Shown: positions 25,253 to 35,421, counted from the stretch's first letter. The stretch: 64,000 nt of DNA from an uncultured Bacteroidales bacterium (GCA_944325435.1 CALVAC010000005.1:62001-126000); one strand, 5' to 3'. Notes: generated from the letters alone by a model not told the origin. Translations and numbers: made by a program.

Positions 25253-28200
25253 TCAATCTTTCTGTTTTTTCCTTTTCCTGTCGGCCGGCTCTATCTTGAT
25301 ATAGTTCTTTTCCTCGTTGATGGCTTCCCTTACCTCCTGGAGCTCGGCTTCCTCTCTCTGCTTCTTTTTCATGAAAATTCTTTTCACGAACTGTCCGAAA
25401 TGGTTGAACTCCTGCTGGTAGGCGATACCTATCCCGTTTCTCTGCGAATTGTCGAGGTAGTTGGTGTATTGGTCTGCCGAATGCGAGAACAGGTTGAGCC
25501 TGAATGCGCCCGGCCTGTCCAGCTTGATCTCTATGTCGAGGTCTCCGACCACATCGCTGTTCCTGTTGCCGGATGTCGATTCCTTGTTGCCAATGTTCCC
25601 GTTGACTATCACCCTGTTGTTGAACAGCTGGGTGGATACCGCCACATCGAATATGTCGTTCCCCTGGTCGCTCTGCTGGTAGTTGAACCCGAGGTCAAGC
25701 GGAATGTCCAGCTTCTGGAATATGTTGTTGAGCTGGTTTGTCATGATATCTGTGACATTTGAGAACAGCATGGATGAGTTGTTCACTATCCCTGACTGTT
25801 CATCCGGCAGGAAACTGTTGGATATCAGCAGTGAAAGGAATTGTTTCTGGACCTTGTCCTCTGAACTCAGCGCACTTTCCACCCTGGCTTTGACGGTCGG
25901 GTTGATGTCGGGGATGTCGATGGAGAATGCAAGGCGCGGATTGCTTATCTTGTCTGTGATCTGTATCCCGCAGTTCACTGTGCGCCTGTTGTCTACCGAT
26001 GATTCATCGGCTATGAGCGTCGACAGGGATGCTTTCGTGCTGTATGTCGCCCCTATGTTCAGGTTGCTGTCCATAATGTCCCCGTTGAACCGGATGGTAC
26101 TGCCTTCGTTGATCGTGAAGTCCCTTGCGGCTATGCCGAGGGCTACGAAATGGTAATTGCCGCTGCTTATGGTGTAGTCCCCGAGTATGTTGAATGTCTT
26201 TTCGTTCGGCACCACCTCGAGTTCGAGTGTCCCTGTCCCGCGTCCGCGGAGTATGTTCCCGTTGGCCTTGTCGATCTCGACGAAAGCCTCGACTTCCGGG
26301 GTGGTGGATACATTAAGCCGGAGCGTGAAACTGTTGGACATCTGTCTCTGCTCCTTTATCCTGCTGACCATCTGCTCGTAAGGGTCGATATCCTCCTCTG
26401 TTTCCGGTTCCTTGAAGCTCAGGAGATTGGCTGAGCCGGCATTGAGCGAGGATGATATCGGAATATGCAGCTCTCCGCTGCCTGCAGTGGTGGCATCCGC
26501 AGTCAGGCTGATGGCATTCACAGGACCTTTGACAGACACCTTGCCTGAAGCGAAAAGATGTCCGTAGAAAAGGCTGCTTTCATCCTCCAGGAGGTTGATG
26601 GCCTCTATCCTGCTGACATTTATTCCGATGTCGAAGCTTAAGTCCCTGAAATGGTCATAGCCTATCTTGCCGGAGACTGTCCCCGGATTCCCGTATCTGT
26701 CGGTGATGGCTATTTCATCGAGCCAGATGCCGTTCTCATCTATCCTGAACGGACCGTTGGCAGTGTATTCCACATTGGTATATGCTATTGTCAGAGCGGC
26801 ATCCTGCAGTCTCGCATCCCTGCTGGTGACGGTGAGGCTGTTGAGCGGCCCCTTTGCGGAGAAACGCCCGGACACTGTCCCCCCGATGCCGGAAAGGATG
26901 TCCGCAAGGAACGGTGCGGCATATCCGAGTTCGAGCATGTCCAGTTCTGCATCCAAGTCTATTGTCTTGCCTGATGGAGAGTAGCTTCCCTTGATGAAGA
27001 AGCTCTGTTTGCCATCTATGCTGTTCCCGGCGCTGATGTCGAACCTTTTGTGCCTGCTGTCCCAGCCGCTCCTGACGGAAATGTCGCCGGCATTTTCCCC
27101 TCCGATGGAAGTCGAGTAGCTCACCATATCGAGCAGGATGCCCCTGTCCTCGCCCGGAGAAGTGATCTTGGCCTGGCCGGAGACGGCTCCCTGAAGGGCG
27201 AAATGCTCTCCTATGAGAGGATTGGCCACGGATATGTCGAAATGGTCGAGGTTGATGTCCAGGGTGTCCCTCCTTTCCCCTGACAGCCCTCCGGATGCGA
27301 GAATGCTCTGTTCACCGCTGTGCAGTTCAATGTTCCTTACGGTTATGTCCTTGCCATCAATGAACACTTCCGATGGATATATGTTCCATTCCCTTGAATT
27401 GAGGTAGACGCTGGATGGGAGCAGGCGCAGGTCGAATGTGGTCCTTCCGCTGTCAGAGCGTTCCAGGTCTCCTGTGACCACCAGTTCGCCTCTGTTCCCG
27501 TAGATGTCCTGGTTGTTGTAGGAGAACTCCAGCCCCACGTGGTTGTCATCGGCGAGCATTTTGATGCTGTTGTTTTTCATCATGACAGTGGCCGCATATA
27601 TGCTTTCGCTTTTCAGTTCTCCGGACAGGATATTCCCGGCGTTATTGATGCTGAAATCCATATCCTTGATGTACTGCTCGTTGAGAGCTATCCTTCCTGA
27701 CTGTACCCTGCCGCTGAAGAACCCGCTGGTGTCCACTGTCGCCTTGATGCTGGTATTGTCCGCTATGTAGACACCCGGGGCGAGGAACGCAAGAAGGTCC
27801 ATTGTGTTGAAAGTCCTGAACGAGAGTTCATAGCTTTCTCCGCCGCCGGTTGCCTGCAGATCTTTGAAAAGGGCCGGGATCTCCCGTTTCAGAGTGACTC
27901 CGGCCAGGTCTTTGGCAAAGGATGTCACAGGAGCCGAACCGATGTATGACCCTTCTGCAAAACCGGATGACAGGCGGACCCTGTACCTGTCGTTGCCTGT
28001 GAATGAAGATATGCGGATGTCCCCTATGTCATATTGTCCGTGAGCATTCTCGAGATGTATGTCAGCCACATCCACATTTCCGAGCATGTCGCCCCTTGAT
28101 GTCCTTGTGAAGTTCGCGCTGGTCTGCAGGCTTATCCTCGACTTGCCTCTCCTGTCGATGTTCAGGGCATACAGGTCGGCGTATCCGATGTTGGCATAGA

Positions 28201-29794
28201 ACCTGTACAGGGCGTTGCTTGTCTTTCCGGAAAAACTGAAGATGCCCTGGAACATGAAGTTGAGGTTTGGGTCGTTACAGATAACCTTTCCGTTGAACTG
28301 CCTGCCGGAAAGTGTCCCCGTGGCGGCTATCCCGCTGTAGTCGTATCCGTTCAGGTTGAGCCGGTGTACCTTCAGCGAATCTATCGTGAGCGATGAGTCC
28401 TCCTTGCCGATTGTGGCGTTCAGCCCGGCCTCTATGGTGCATTCATGCACCGGCATCCTGTCAAGGATCCTGTTGAGTGCGAGATTGGTTGTCAGGAGTG
28501 TACCTGATATGGATTTTTCCTTCCCCCTTGTACCGAGCCCGCCGATGCCGAGTTCTGCCCTGATCCTGCCGATGCCGGAAGTTATGATGCCTCTTATGTC
28601 CATATCATCGATCCGTCCCCTGATTTTCCCCGACAGACTGAACCTTTCACCTGCGGCGTATCCTTCCAGACCTGGGACAGTCGTGCCTGTCCATCTGTGC
28701 ATCAGCCAGTTGAGCGATTCTGTGGAGAACCTGATACCATCCAGATCGACTGAAGCTGCCATCCTGCCTATGTCAGGCAGCCCTGAAAGCCGCCCTGAAA
28801 GCCGTCCGGAGATGCCCCCATCTTCGGTCGTCAGCTGCAAGTCCTTTATCTCGAAGTCGGATACGGTACCTTGCACTTCACCGCTGATGTCCATTGCGGC
28901 ATCGTTGCCTGACAGTCCCGGCGCGAAATATCCGACAGTCTTCATTCCGACCCTGGATGGACGGATGATGCCCTCCATCCGGACCTTGTCTATGAAGTCC
29001 GCGAAATCCTTGTCGCTTTCGTACAGCATACAGAAATAAGGGATGTCTATCCGGCTCCAGGAGTCAGCCAGTTTCAGTTCTTCTATCAGTGCGACCCCCT
29101 GCCCTGTCCTTGTCCTTCCGGAAAGAGAACTGACGGAATATCCGCTCTTTTCCCTGAAAGACATCTGCTCAAGTTCTCCGGACATTATCTTGCCCCTGAG
29201 TCTCAGATGATGGCCTTTCACATCTATCCCCCTGACATCGAGGTCGTTCCAGTCGATGCCGTCCGGGGAGGATGCAAAATGCCTTGATGTGCCGTTTCTC
29301 ATAGTGAAACGGATGTTCTCCACCTCCACATCCTTGATATGGAATATCTCCCTGTCTTCCACTTGCTTTTTCTGTCGCACTGCGGGAATCCTGAACATCC
29401 TCGTCAGGTTGGTCTTGAAATTCCCATCTTCGAGGACAAGGTTCATCCTTGCGTTCTGCACGAAAGCATTCCCGATGCTGATGCTCTGCCCTGTGAGCCC
29501 TTTCAGTGTGAATCTGGCGGAGATATATTCCGAGACGAAAAGCGTGTCTGCGGGCTCTTCTCCCGATATGGTGCACGGGGCAGGGTCTATTACTGTAAGC
29601 CCTCTGATTATAAGGGTATTGAACGGTTTGAAATGGATCTTGTCAAATGAAATTTCCGCATCTATGGCGGTGCCTTCGAGGGCATCGGCCACCTTCCCGA
29701 CGACAAATGTCTGCACTGCAGTCGTCTGGAGCAGCAGCAGGATGGTTGCCAGCAGCAGGACGACAGCCAGGAATGAGAACCAGAGTATTTTCAA
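25253..29794 (-). CDS. tamB: TamB-like translocation/assembly module protein
   Basis: A 1,513-residue inner-membrane-anchored periplasmic giant. The N-terminus has one membrane helix (ILWFSFLAVVLLLATILLLL) followed by AsmA/TamB-type repeats of beta strands. The C-terminal ~450 residues carry the TamB (DUF490) domain, ending with FNHFGQFVKRIFMKKKQ. Such proteins form a hydrophobic groove that bridges inner and outer membrane for lipid transport or barrel assembly. The start codon is TTG at 29794: the frame has a TAA 24 bases upstream and no ATG between, so translation must begin at TTG or another non-ATG codon. First gene of the leftward block, with a promoter at 29837-29844. Confidence 0.9.
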   Translation of the reverse strand: MKILWFSFLAVVLLLATILLLLQTTAVQTFVVGKVADALEGTAIDAEISFDKIHFKPFNTLIIRGLTVIDPAPCTISGEEPADTLFVSEYISARFTLKGLTGQSISIGNAFVQNARMNLVLEDGNFKTNLTRMFRIPAVRQKKQVEDREIFHIKDVEVENIRFTMRNGTSRHFASSPDGIDWNDLDVRGIDVKGHHLRLRGKIMSGELEQMSFREKSGYSVSSLSGRTRTGQGVALIEELKLADSWSRIDIPYFCMLYESDKDFADFIDKVRMEGIIRPSRVGMKTVGYFAPGLSGNDAAMDISGEVQGTVSDFEIKDLQLTTEDGGISGRLSGRLSGLPDIGRMAASVDLDGIRFSTESLNWLMHRWTGTTVPGLEGYAAGERFSLSGKIRGRIDDMDIRGIITSGIGRIRAELGIGGLGTRGKEKSISGTLLTTNLALNRILDRMPVHECTIEAGLNATIGKEDSSLTIDSLKVHRLNLNGYDYSGIAATGTLSGRQFNGKVICNDPNLNFMFQGIFSFSGKTSNALYRFYANIGYADLYALNIDRRGKSRISLQTSANFTRTSRGDMLGNVDVADIHLENAHGQYDIGDIRISSFTGNDRYRVRLSSGFAEGSYIGSAPVTSFAKDLAGVTLKREIPALFKDLQATGGGESYELSFRTFNTMDLLAFLAPGVYIADNTSIKATVDTSGFFSGRVQSGRIALNEQYIKDMDFSINNAGNILSGELKSESIYAATVMMKNNSIKMLADDNHVGLEFSYNNQDIYGNRGELVVTGDLERSDSGRTTFDLRLLPSSVYLNSREWNIYPSEVFIDGKDITVRNIELHSGEQSILASGGLSGERRDTLDINLDHFDISVANPLIGEHFALQGAVSGQAKITSPGEDRGILLDMVSYSTSIGGENAGDISVRSGWDSRHKRFDISAGNSIDGKQSFFIKGSYSPSGKTIDLDAELDMLELGYAAPFLADILSGIGGTVSGRFSAKGPLNSLTVTSRDARLQDAALTIAYTNVEYTANGPFRIDENGIWLDEIAITDRYGNPGTVSGKIGYDHFRDLSFDIGINVSRIEAINLLEDESSLFYGHLFASGKVSVKGPVNAISLTADATTAGSGELHIPISSSLNAGSANLLSFKEPETEEDIDPYEQMVSRIKEQRQMSNSFTLRLNVSTTPEVEAFVEIDKANGNILRGRGTGTLELEVVPNEKTFNILGDYTISSGNYHFVALGIAARDFTINEGSTIRFNGDIMDSNLNIGATYSTKASLSTLIADESSVDNRRTVNCGIQITDKISNPRLAFSIDIPDINPTVKARVESALSSEDKVQKQFLSLLISNSFLPDEQSGIVNNSSMLFSNVTDIMTNQLNNIFQKLDIPLDLGFNYQQSDQGNDIFDVAVSTQLFNNRVIVNGNIGNKESTSGNRNSDVVGDLDIEIKLDRPGAFRLNLFSHSADQYTNYLDNSQRNGIGIAYQQEFNHFGQFVKRIFMKKKQREEAELQEVREAINEEKNYIKIEPADRKRKKQKD

Positions 29795-29836
29795 AAACTT
29801 TCTGATACCGGCGGCTTTTTATAATGACGCAAACTG

Positions 29837-29844
29837 CAAAAATA
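29837..29844 (-). promoter_or_regulatory. -7 promoter box for the tamB block
   Basis: TATTTTTG on the minus strand, 43 bases upstream of the tamB TTG start. It is paired with an opposing box for tsaD at 29869-29876. Confidence 0.6.
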
Positions 29845-29868
29845 ATAAAATTATCCGACAAAAAGTCG

Positions 29869-29876
29869 TATTTTTG
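29869..29876 (+). promoter_or_regulatory. -7 promoter box for tsaD (near-leaderless)
   Basis: TATTTTTG ends 5 bases before the tsaD ATG. In this window the SRP RNA starts 5 bases after its own box, so the tsaD transcript should start at or within a base or two of the ATG. Confidence 0.6.
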
Positions 29877-29881
29877 CGGCT

Positions 29882-30904
29882 ATGGAAGATATAATATTAG
29901 GAATAGAATCATCCTGCGATGACACTTCTGCAGCAGTCATCAGGGATGGATATCTGCTGTCCAATGTGCTGGCGAGCCAGGATGTGCACAAGGCGTACGG
30001 AGGGGTTATACCGGAGCTTGCATCAAGGGCGCATCAGCTTAACATAGTGCCGGTTGTCAGCCAGGCCATCGACAGGGCCGGAATCAGTCCGTCCGATATA
30101 ACGGCGATCGCCTTTACAAGGGGGCCCGGTCTGCTTGGCTCCCTGCTTGTCGGAACATCTTTCGCAAAAGGGCTTGCGGTCGCTCTGGACAGGCCCCTGA
30201 TTGAGGTGAACCACCTTCAGGGGCATATCCTTGCCAATTTCATCAAACAGTATGACAGCGAGAACAGGCAACCTGCCTTTCCGTATCTGTGTCTGCTGGT
30301 ATCCGGCGGCAATTCCCAGATAGTGAGGGTGGACAGTCCTCTGGAGTTCGAGATTCTCGGACAGACCATAGATGATGCCGTCGGTGAGGCGTTCGACAAG
30401 TGCTCCAAGATGATGGGGCTGGGGTATCCTGGCGGGCCGGTGGTGGACAGGCTGGCAAAGCAGGGTGATCCGGACAGGTTCCATTTCGCAAAACCCCACG
30501 TCCCGGGGCTGGACTACAGCTTCAGCGGGGTCAAGACATCGCTGCTGTATTTCGTCAGGGATCAGATGGCAGCAGATCCTGACTTTATGGACAAGAACAA
30601 AGAGGACATTTGTGCCGGGTTCCAGAGAACTCTGATAGAGATTCTTATGGACAAACTGGTGAAGGCTGCGAAGCAGACCGGCATCCGCGAGGTGACTATG
30701 GGCGGCGGAGTGTCTGCCAACAGCGGCCTGCGAAATGCTCTCACAGCGGAGGGAAAGAAAAGGGGATGGAATGTATATCTGCCTGAATTCAAGTTTACTA
30801 CAGACAATGCGGCGATGATTGCCATTGCAGGATATTTCCATTACCTGCGTGGTGAGAGGACTCCTCTTTCGGTGGCTCCGGCATCCCGGGCCGCCGAACT
30901 GTGA
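29882..30904 (+). CDS. tsaD: tRNA N6-adenosine threonylcarbamoyltransferase TsaD
   Basis: Transfers the threonylcarbamoyl group to A37 of ANN-decoding tRNAs, giving t6A; essential in most bacteria. 340 residues with the ASKHA fold: ILGIESSCDDTSAAV at the N-terminus, the metal-binding NHLQGH (HxxxH), LVSGGNSQIV, DDAVGEAFDKCSKMMGLGYPGGP, and GGGVSANSGLR near the C-terminus. Divergent from the tamB block that contains mtaB, which modifies the same t6A residue. The promoter box is so close that the mRNA is probably leaderless. Confidence 0.97.
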   Translation: MEDIILGIESSCDDTSAAVIRDGYLLSNVLASQDVHKAYGGVIPELASRAHQLNIVPVVSQAIDRAGISPSDITAIAFTRGPGLLGSLLVGTSFAKGLAVALDRPLIEVNHLQGHILANFIKQYDSENRQPAFPYLCLLVSGGNSQIVRVDSPLEFEILGQTIDDAVGEAFDKCSKMMGLGYPGGPVVDRLAKQGDPDRFHFAKPHVPGLDYSFSGVKTSLLYFVRDQMAADPDFMDKNKEDICAGFQRTLIEILMDKLVKAAKQTGIREVTMGGGVSANSGLRNALTAEGKKRGWNVYLPEFKFTTDNAAMIAIAGYFHYLRGERTPLSVAPASRAAEL

Positions 30905-30996
30905 CCTTCCCGTGCCGTTCCGGGCGGTTTGTGCCCTCCGGAGCTTCTTCACGGCCCTCCGACGCAGCGGAGAATCTGTAACAAGACTGACTGACA

Positions 30997-32565
30997 ATGA
31001 AAGAAATCGAAATATCAAAACCCATAGGCAAGGAGCTTTCCAATGAGGAAATGATTTCCGCCGCAGCCAGGGCTCTCGGGGTTTCTCCGAAGAATGTGTC
31101 TTGCTGCAGGCTGGTGCGCCGTTCAGTGGATGCCCGTAACGATATAGTTTACCGTTACAGGATCGAGGCCTATGCATCGGGGGAGGAATGCCCGGAATAC
31201 AGGCTTGGAGAATACCGGGATGTGTCATCTGCAGAACCTGTGGCTGTCATAGGTGCAGGGCCTGCGGGAATGTTCGCCGCCCTGAAACTTCTGATGTGCG
31301 GACTGAAACCCGTGATTATGGAGAGGGGCAGGGATGTCCACGCCCGCAAGGTGGACATGGCAGCACTTTCCGTATCCGGTGTAGTCAATCCTGATTCCAA
31401 CTACTGTTTCGGAGAAGGGGGTGCCGGGGCTTTCTCGGATGGGAAACTCTATACCCGTTCTTCCAAGAGGGGGGATATCCGTGAAGTCCTCCACCAGCTG
31501 GTGCATTTCGGGGCGTATCCGTCAATTCTCGTGGATGCCCATCCCCATATCGGCAGCGACAGGCTTCCGTCGGTAGTCGAGAATATCCGGAAATGCATAG
31601 TGGAGCACGGAGGCGAATATCTTTTCGGGACCAGAGTTACCGATCTCGTGAAAAACGGAGACGGCAGTATCTCTGTCCATGCCGTACGGACCGGTAGCGC
31701 AGAGGGGACCGTAGAGATCCTTCGCGTCAGGAAAGCGATACTTGCCACAGGGCATTCCGCAAGGGACATTTATGAACTTTTCGACAGAAAGGGATGGGCT
31801 CTTGAGGCGAAAGGCTTTGCGCTTGGTGTCAGGGTGGAACATCCACAGTCTCTCATAAACAGGATACAGTATCACGGAAAATACCAGCCGTTCATGCCGA
31901 CGGCGGAATATTCGTTCGTGACCCAGGTAGAGGGCAGGGGAGTGTTCTCCTTTTGTATGTGTCCCGGAGGAATACTCGTCCCGTCCGCCACTTCTGAAGG
32001 TGAAGTGGTGCTGAACGGGATGTCCAACTCCGCGCGTAATTCCAAATGGGCGAATGCGGGAGTAGTGGTGAGCGTTGAGCCTGGAGACATACCCCGGTAC
32101 GGCCGGTCAGGTCCGCTGTCGCTTATGTGTTTCCAGAGGGATGTGGAGCAGTCGATGTTCCGGTTTTCCGGTTCATTGAAAGCTCCGGCCCAGAGGATGA
32201 TGGATTTCTGCCGCAGGGTCGTGTCGAGGGATCTCCCTGCCACATCCTATCGCCCCGGAGCCGTGTCTGCCCCTCTGCATGAACTGTTGCCGGAGCATGT
32301 CTCCTTGAGACTGAAATATGCCTTCCCTGAGATAGGTAACAGGAAAATGAAAGGATATTACACCAATGATGCCCTTCTGCTCGGAGTGGAGTCAAGGACA
32401 TCATCTCCGGTGCGCATCCCGCGTGATCCTGACACTTTGGAATATGTAAGCCTTCCAGGGCTTTATCCGTGCGGGGAGGGTGCCGGCTATGCCGGCGGCA
32501 TTGTGTCCTCTGCGCTTGACGGCATCAACTGTGCTTCACGTCTGGCGGCATCCATTTCCGCATGA
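30997..32565 (+). CDS. FAD-dependent dehydrogenase (COG2509 family)
   Basis: A 522-residue flavoprotein. An N-terminal ~80-residue domain (ferredoxin-like, with RRSVDARNDIVYRYRIEA) precedes the FAD-binding Rossmann motif VIGAGPAGMFAALKL. NYCFGEGGAGAFSDGKLYTR follows, then the C-terminal CGEGAGYAGGIVSSALDG that closes the FAD site. This architecture is that of the uncharacterised FAD dehydrogenases common in Bacteroidota and Firmicutes. Substrate unknown. Cytoplasmic. Downstream of tsaD by 92 bases with no clear promoter between, so co-transcription is possible. Confidence 0.85.
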   Translation: MKEIEISKPIGKELSNEEMISAAARALGVSPKNVSCCRLVRRSVDARNDIVYRYRIEAYASGEECPEYRLGEYRDVSSAEPVAVIGAGPAGMFAALKLLMCGLKPVIMERGRDVHARKVDMAALSVSGVVNPDSNYCFGEGGAGAFSDGKLYTRSSKRGDIREVLHQLVHFGAYPSILVDAHPHIGSDRLPSVVENIRKCIVEHGGEYLFGTRVTDLVKNGDGSISVHAVRTGSAEGTVEILRVRKAILATGHSARDIYELFDRKGWALEAKGFALGVRVEHPQSLINRIQYHGKYQPFMPTAEYSFVTQVEGRGVFSFCMCPGGILVPSATSEGEVVLNGMSNSARNSKWANAGVVVSVEPGDIPRYGRSGPLSLMCFQRDVEQSMFRFSGSLKAPAQRMMDFCRRVVSRDLPATSYRPGAVSAPLHELLPEHVSLRLKYAFPEIGNRKMKGYYTNDALLLGVESRTSSPVRIPRDPDTLEYVSLPGLYPCGEGAGYAGGIVSSALDGINCASRLAASISA

Positions 32566-32639
32566 TGCAGCAGCGGCCGCCCCTTCCTGCTGCCTTCCTG
32601 CAAAACATCCTTGAATTCACTTGATAGAACTCATTCAAT

Positions 32640-34001
32640 ATGGTAAGGAACATTTTTACAATATCGTTTTCCTGTGTCTTGTCACTCGTATCCGTCCTGT
32701 GCCCCGGCAAGGGTCTTGATAGCAGCTGGCCGGCTGACTGTATGCTGCAGGACAGTACTTTAAGGATAGACTATATATTTTCCGGGACAGACAGCTCTGC
32801 TGTGATTGCAATGGATGGGATGTCCTGTTCTCCGGGCTGGTATGGCCGCAGGGTGAATTTGGACAAGCTGCCGGTGCGTGGCAACGGGCAGATTACAATG
32901 AAGGATGCCGGGACCGGCAAGGTCCTGTACCGCAATTCATTTTCGACGCTTTTCCAGGAATGGCAGACTACGGAAGAGGCTACAAGGGTTTGCCGTGCCT
33001 TTGAGAATGTGTACCTGTTGCCAATGCCATCCCGTCCGGCAGAAATAACGGTGGAGCTGTTTGATGTGAAAGGACGGAGGACGGCATCTCTGACACACGG
33101 CATTGACCCTTCAGATATCCTTATCCGGTGTTCCTCTCCGTTTATGTCCTGTCCGGATGCGCTTCCGGCAGATGTCGCGGATGCTCCTGAATCCCGCGTC
33201 CCGCAACACCGGTACATCCATAGAGGCGGTTCTCCGGAAGAATGCATTGATGTGGCCATCGTTGCCGAGGGATATACTGCAGATGAGGCGGAGATTTTCT
33301 ATGCCGATGCACAGGCTGCCGCAGATGAAATCCTTTCGTATGAACCGTTCTGCAGATACAGGGACAGGTTCAATATAGTCTCTGTGGCTCTGCCTTCAGC
33401 AGACAGCGGAGTGAGCGTCCCTCTCGAAGGGGAGTGGAAGGAAACTCCTCTCCACTCGAATTTCAGTACATTCTATATGGACAGGTATCTCACTACCCTT
33501 CACCTGAAGGACCTGCACGATGCCTTGGCCGGAATCCCTTATGAACATATAGTCATACTGGCCAATACGGATGTGTACGGAGGAGGGGGGATATATAATT
33601 CCTATACATTGACGACGGCGCATCACAGCGAGTTCCGGCCGGTCGTGGTCCATGAGTTCGGCCACAGTTTCGGTGCCCTGGCTGATGAGTATTATTACGA
33701 TGATATGTATGTGGAATACTATTATCCGGATGTGGAGCCGTGGGAGCAGAACATCACGACCCTGTATGATTTCGGCAGCAAATGGGAGAATCTTCTGGAT
33801 GCCGGGACTCCAGTACCGACTCCGGCCACTCGGGAGAATATGGACAGGGTCGGTGTCTATGAGGGTGCAGGCTACCAGTCCAAGGGTGTCTACCGCGGCT
33901 ATCAGCAGTGCCGTATGCTCGACAACAGTTCGGAGTCATTCTGCCCTGTATGCCGCCAGGCCATAGAACGGATGATTCTTTTTAACATTGCCGGGAATTG
34001 A
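32640..34001 (+). CDS. Secreted M64-family (IgA peptidase-type) metallopeptidase
   Basis: 453 residues with an N-terminal signal sequence (FTISFSCVLSLVSVLCPG). The N-terminal ~180 residues form the M64 N-domain. The catalytic domain contains DVAIVAEGYT and YGGGGIYNSYTLT. The zinc motif is VHEFGHSFGALADEY, with HExxH and a downstream Asp/Glu as in M64. The C-terminal CRMLDNSSESFCPVC segment is also typical. Family members cleave immunoglobulin A or, more often, have unknown substrates. Likely periplasmic or exported. Confidence 0.88.
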   Translation: MVRNIFTISFSCVLSLVSVLCPGKGLDSSWPADCMLQDSTLRIDYIFSGTDSSAVIAMDGMSCSPGWYGRRVNLDKLPVRGNGQITMKDAGTGKVLYRNSFSTLFQEWQTTEEATRVCRAFENVYLLPMPSRPAEITVELFDVKGRRTASLTHGIDPSDILIRCSSPFMSCPDALPADVADAPESRVPQHRYIHRGGSPEECIDVAIVAEGYTADEAEIFYADAQAAADEILSYEPFCRYRDRFNIVSVALPSADSGVSVPLEGEWKETPLHSNFSTFYMDRYLTTLHLKDLHDALAGIPYEHIVILANTDVYGGGGIYNSYTLTTAHHSEFRPVVVHEFGHSFGALADEYYYDDMYVEYYYPDVEPWEQNITTLYDFGSKWENLLDAGTPVPTPATRENMDRVGVYEGAGYQSKGVYRGYQQCRMLDNSSESFCPVCRQAIERMILFNIAGN

Positions 34002-34032
34002 GTAAATTCGCGCCCAGTTAAGAAAATCGTAA

Positions 34033-35421
34033 ATGACCGTTGAAAGAAGCAGGGCGGAATGGATTCGCCGTTATCTGAGTTTTGTAGTAATACTGTTTGT
34101 AATAGCTTTAGGGACATCGCTTTCCATAAGGGCCAATCTCGGCTCCTCTCCGATATCGGCACCACCTTATATCCTGTCTCTCATACCCGGGATGGGATTG
34201 ACTATGGGACAGCTTACTATATGTATGCATGTCTTTTTCATAGCGGTGCAGATTATCCTGCTGCGCAAGGATTTCGAGAGGCGGCAGTACCTTCAGATTG
34301 CGGTGTCGTTCCTTTTCGGATTATATACGGATTTCACGATGTGGCTGACAGGATTCCTGCAGATCCCGTATTCCCTTAACCCTTTGGCAGGATATCCTCT
34401 CAGGTTTATCGAGCTTCTGGCAGGAGGGGCAATTCTTGCCTTCGGTATAGCCTGCGAGGTGAGATGCGATTCTCTGATGCTTGCAGGAGAAGGGTTTCCG
34501 CTGGCCATATCGAAATTTCTCAAAAAGGATTTCAGCAAGGTGAAGATATGTACGGACTCGTTCCTTGTATCTGTCGGTGTGGTGTTCATGTTCATCTTTT
34601 TCGGAAGATGGGACTGGAAGATGATAGGTGTCGGCACGCTGGTGTCAATGGTATATGTCGGATATATGGTGAGGGTGTTCTCCCCTCATATAGGTTGGCT
34701 TGACAGGATATTCATCCCCGCAGGTGGACAGTGCAGTCCAGGGCAGGCTGCCGGTACCGACAGTTGGGGAGACTGGTGTGTGGTGACTGTGGCCCGGATG
34801 TACGGCAGCGGAGGAAATGCCGTCGGAGAAGAGGTGGCCCGTATGCTCGGATGCCCTTTCTACAGCAGGCAGATCATAGACAGGACAGCGGAACAGATGG
34901 GGTATTCTCCTGAGTTTGTGGCTGAGAATGAGCAGAATGTCTCTACGGCAAGACTCTGGGAGATGATTCTGGCTGACAGCAGCATACCGATGTCGATGAA
35001 TCCTTCAAAAGATGATGCGATCTATGTCAGCGAGAGCCGTACCATAAGGGAGCTGGCGCATCAGGGACCCTGTGTGATAGTGGGTCGTCTGGGCAACTGG
35101 GTACTCAGGGACAACCCCCGTCTGCTGAGGGTCTTTGTGTGGTCGGACAAGGAGTTCGCTGTCAGGCAGGTCATGGAAAAGCTTCACATCGGTGCTGCAG
35201 ATGCCTCCGCGAAAATCGACAGGGTGAATACCGGCCGTGCCAACCATTGCTGGCATTATACCGGACATCAGTGGACTGATGTCAGCGGTTACGACCTTGT
35301 GCTCAATACAGGTGTTCTCGGCATAGATGGTGCAGCGGATGCCATCATCTCCGCCGTTGAATCCTTAAGGAAGGCCCCAGGTTTGTCCAGAGCCAGGTGT
35401 GATGAAAAAAGGGTAAGCTGA
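34033..35421 (+). CDS. YczE-like membrane protein fused to a cytidylate kinase-like domain
   Basis: 462 residues in two parts. Residues ~15-225 are a multi-helix membrane domain (RYLSFVVILFVIALGTSLSI, MGQLTICMHVFFIAVQIILL, ELLAGGAILAFGIACEV and others) of the YczE/YyaS type. Residues ~250-450 are a soluble cytidylate-kinase-2 domain: VVTVARMYGSGGNAVGEEVA resembles the P-loop of this group, followed by CPFYSRQIIDRTAEQMG and CVIVGRLGNWVLRDNP. The same fusion is known to occur in other Bacteroidota and clostridia. Function of the pair is unknown; a membrane-linked nucleotide kinase is one reading. Its last 11 bases overlap the SRP RNA gene on the other strand. Confidence 0.85.
   Translation: MTVERSRAEWIRRYLSFVVILFVIALGTSLSIRANLGSSPISAPPYILSLIPGMGLTMGQLTICMHVFFIAVQIILLRKDFERRQYLQIAVSFLFGLYTDFTMWLTGFLQIPYSLNPLAGYPLRFIELLAGGAILAFGIACEVRCDSLMLAGEGFPLAISKFLKKDFSKVKICTDSFLVSVGVVFMFIFFGRWDWKMIGVGTLVSMVYVGYMVRVFSPHIGWLDRIFIPAGGQCSPGQAAGTDSWGDWCVVTVARMYGSGGNAVGEEVARMLGCPFYSRQIIDRTAEQMGYSPEFVAENEQNVSTARLWEMILADSSIPMSMNPSKDDAIYVSESRTIRELAHQGPCVIVGRLGNWVLRDNPRLLRVFVWSDKEFAVRQVMEKLHIGAADASAKIDRVNTGRANHCWHYTGHQWTDVSGYDLVLNTGVLGIDGAADAIISAVESLRKAPGLSRARCDEKRVS

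Noticed and set aside
30023..31228. 401-residue antisense frame across tsaD
   Set aside because: It runs over tsaD and into the flavoprotein gene, with no recognisable domain and amino-acid use typical of reverse-strand readings.
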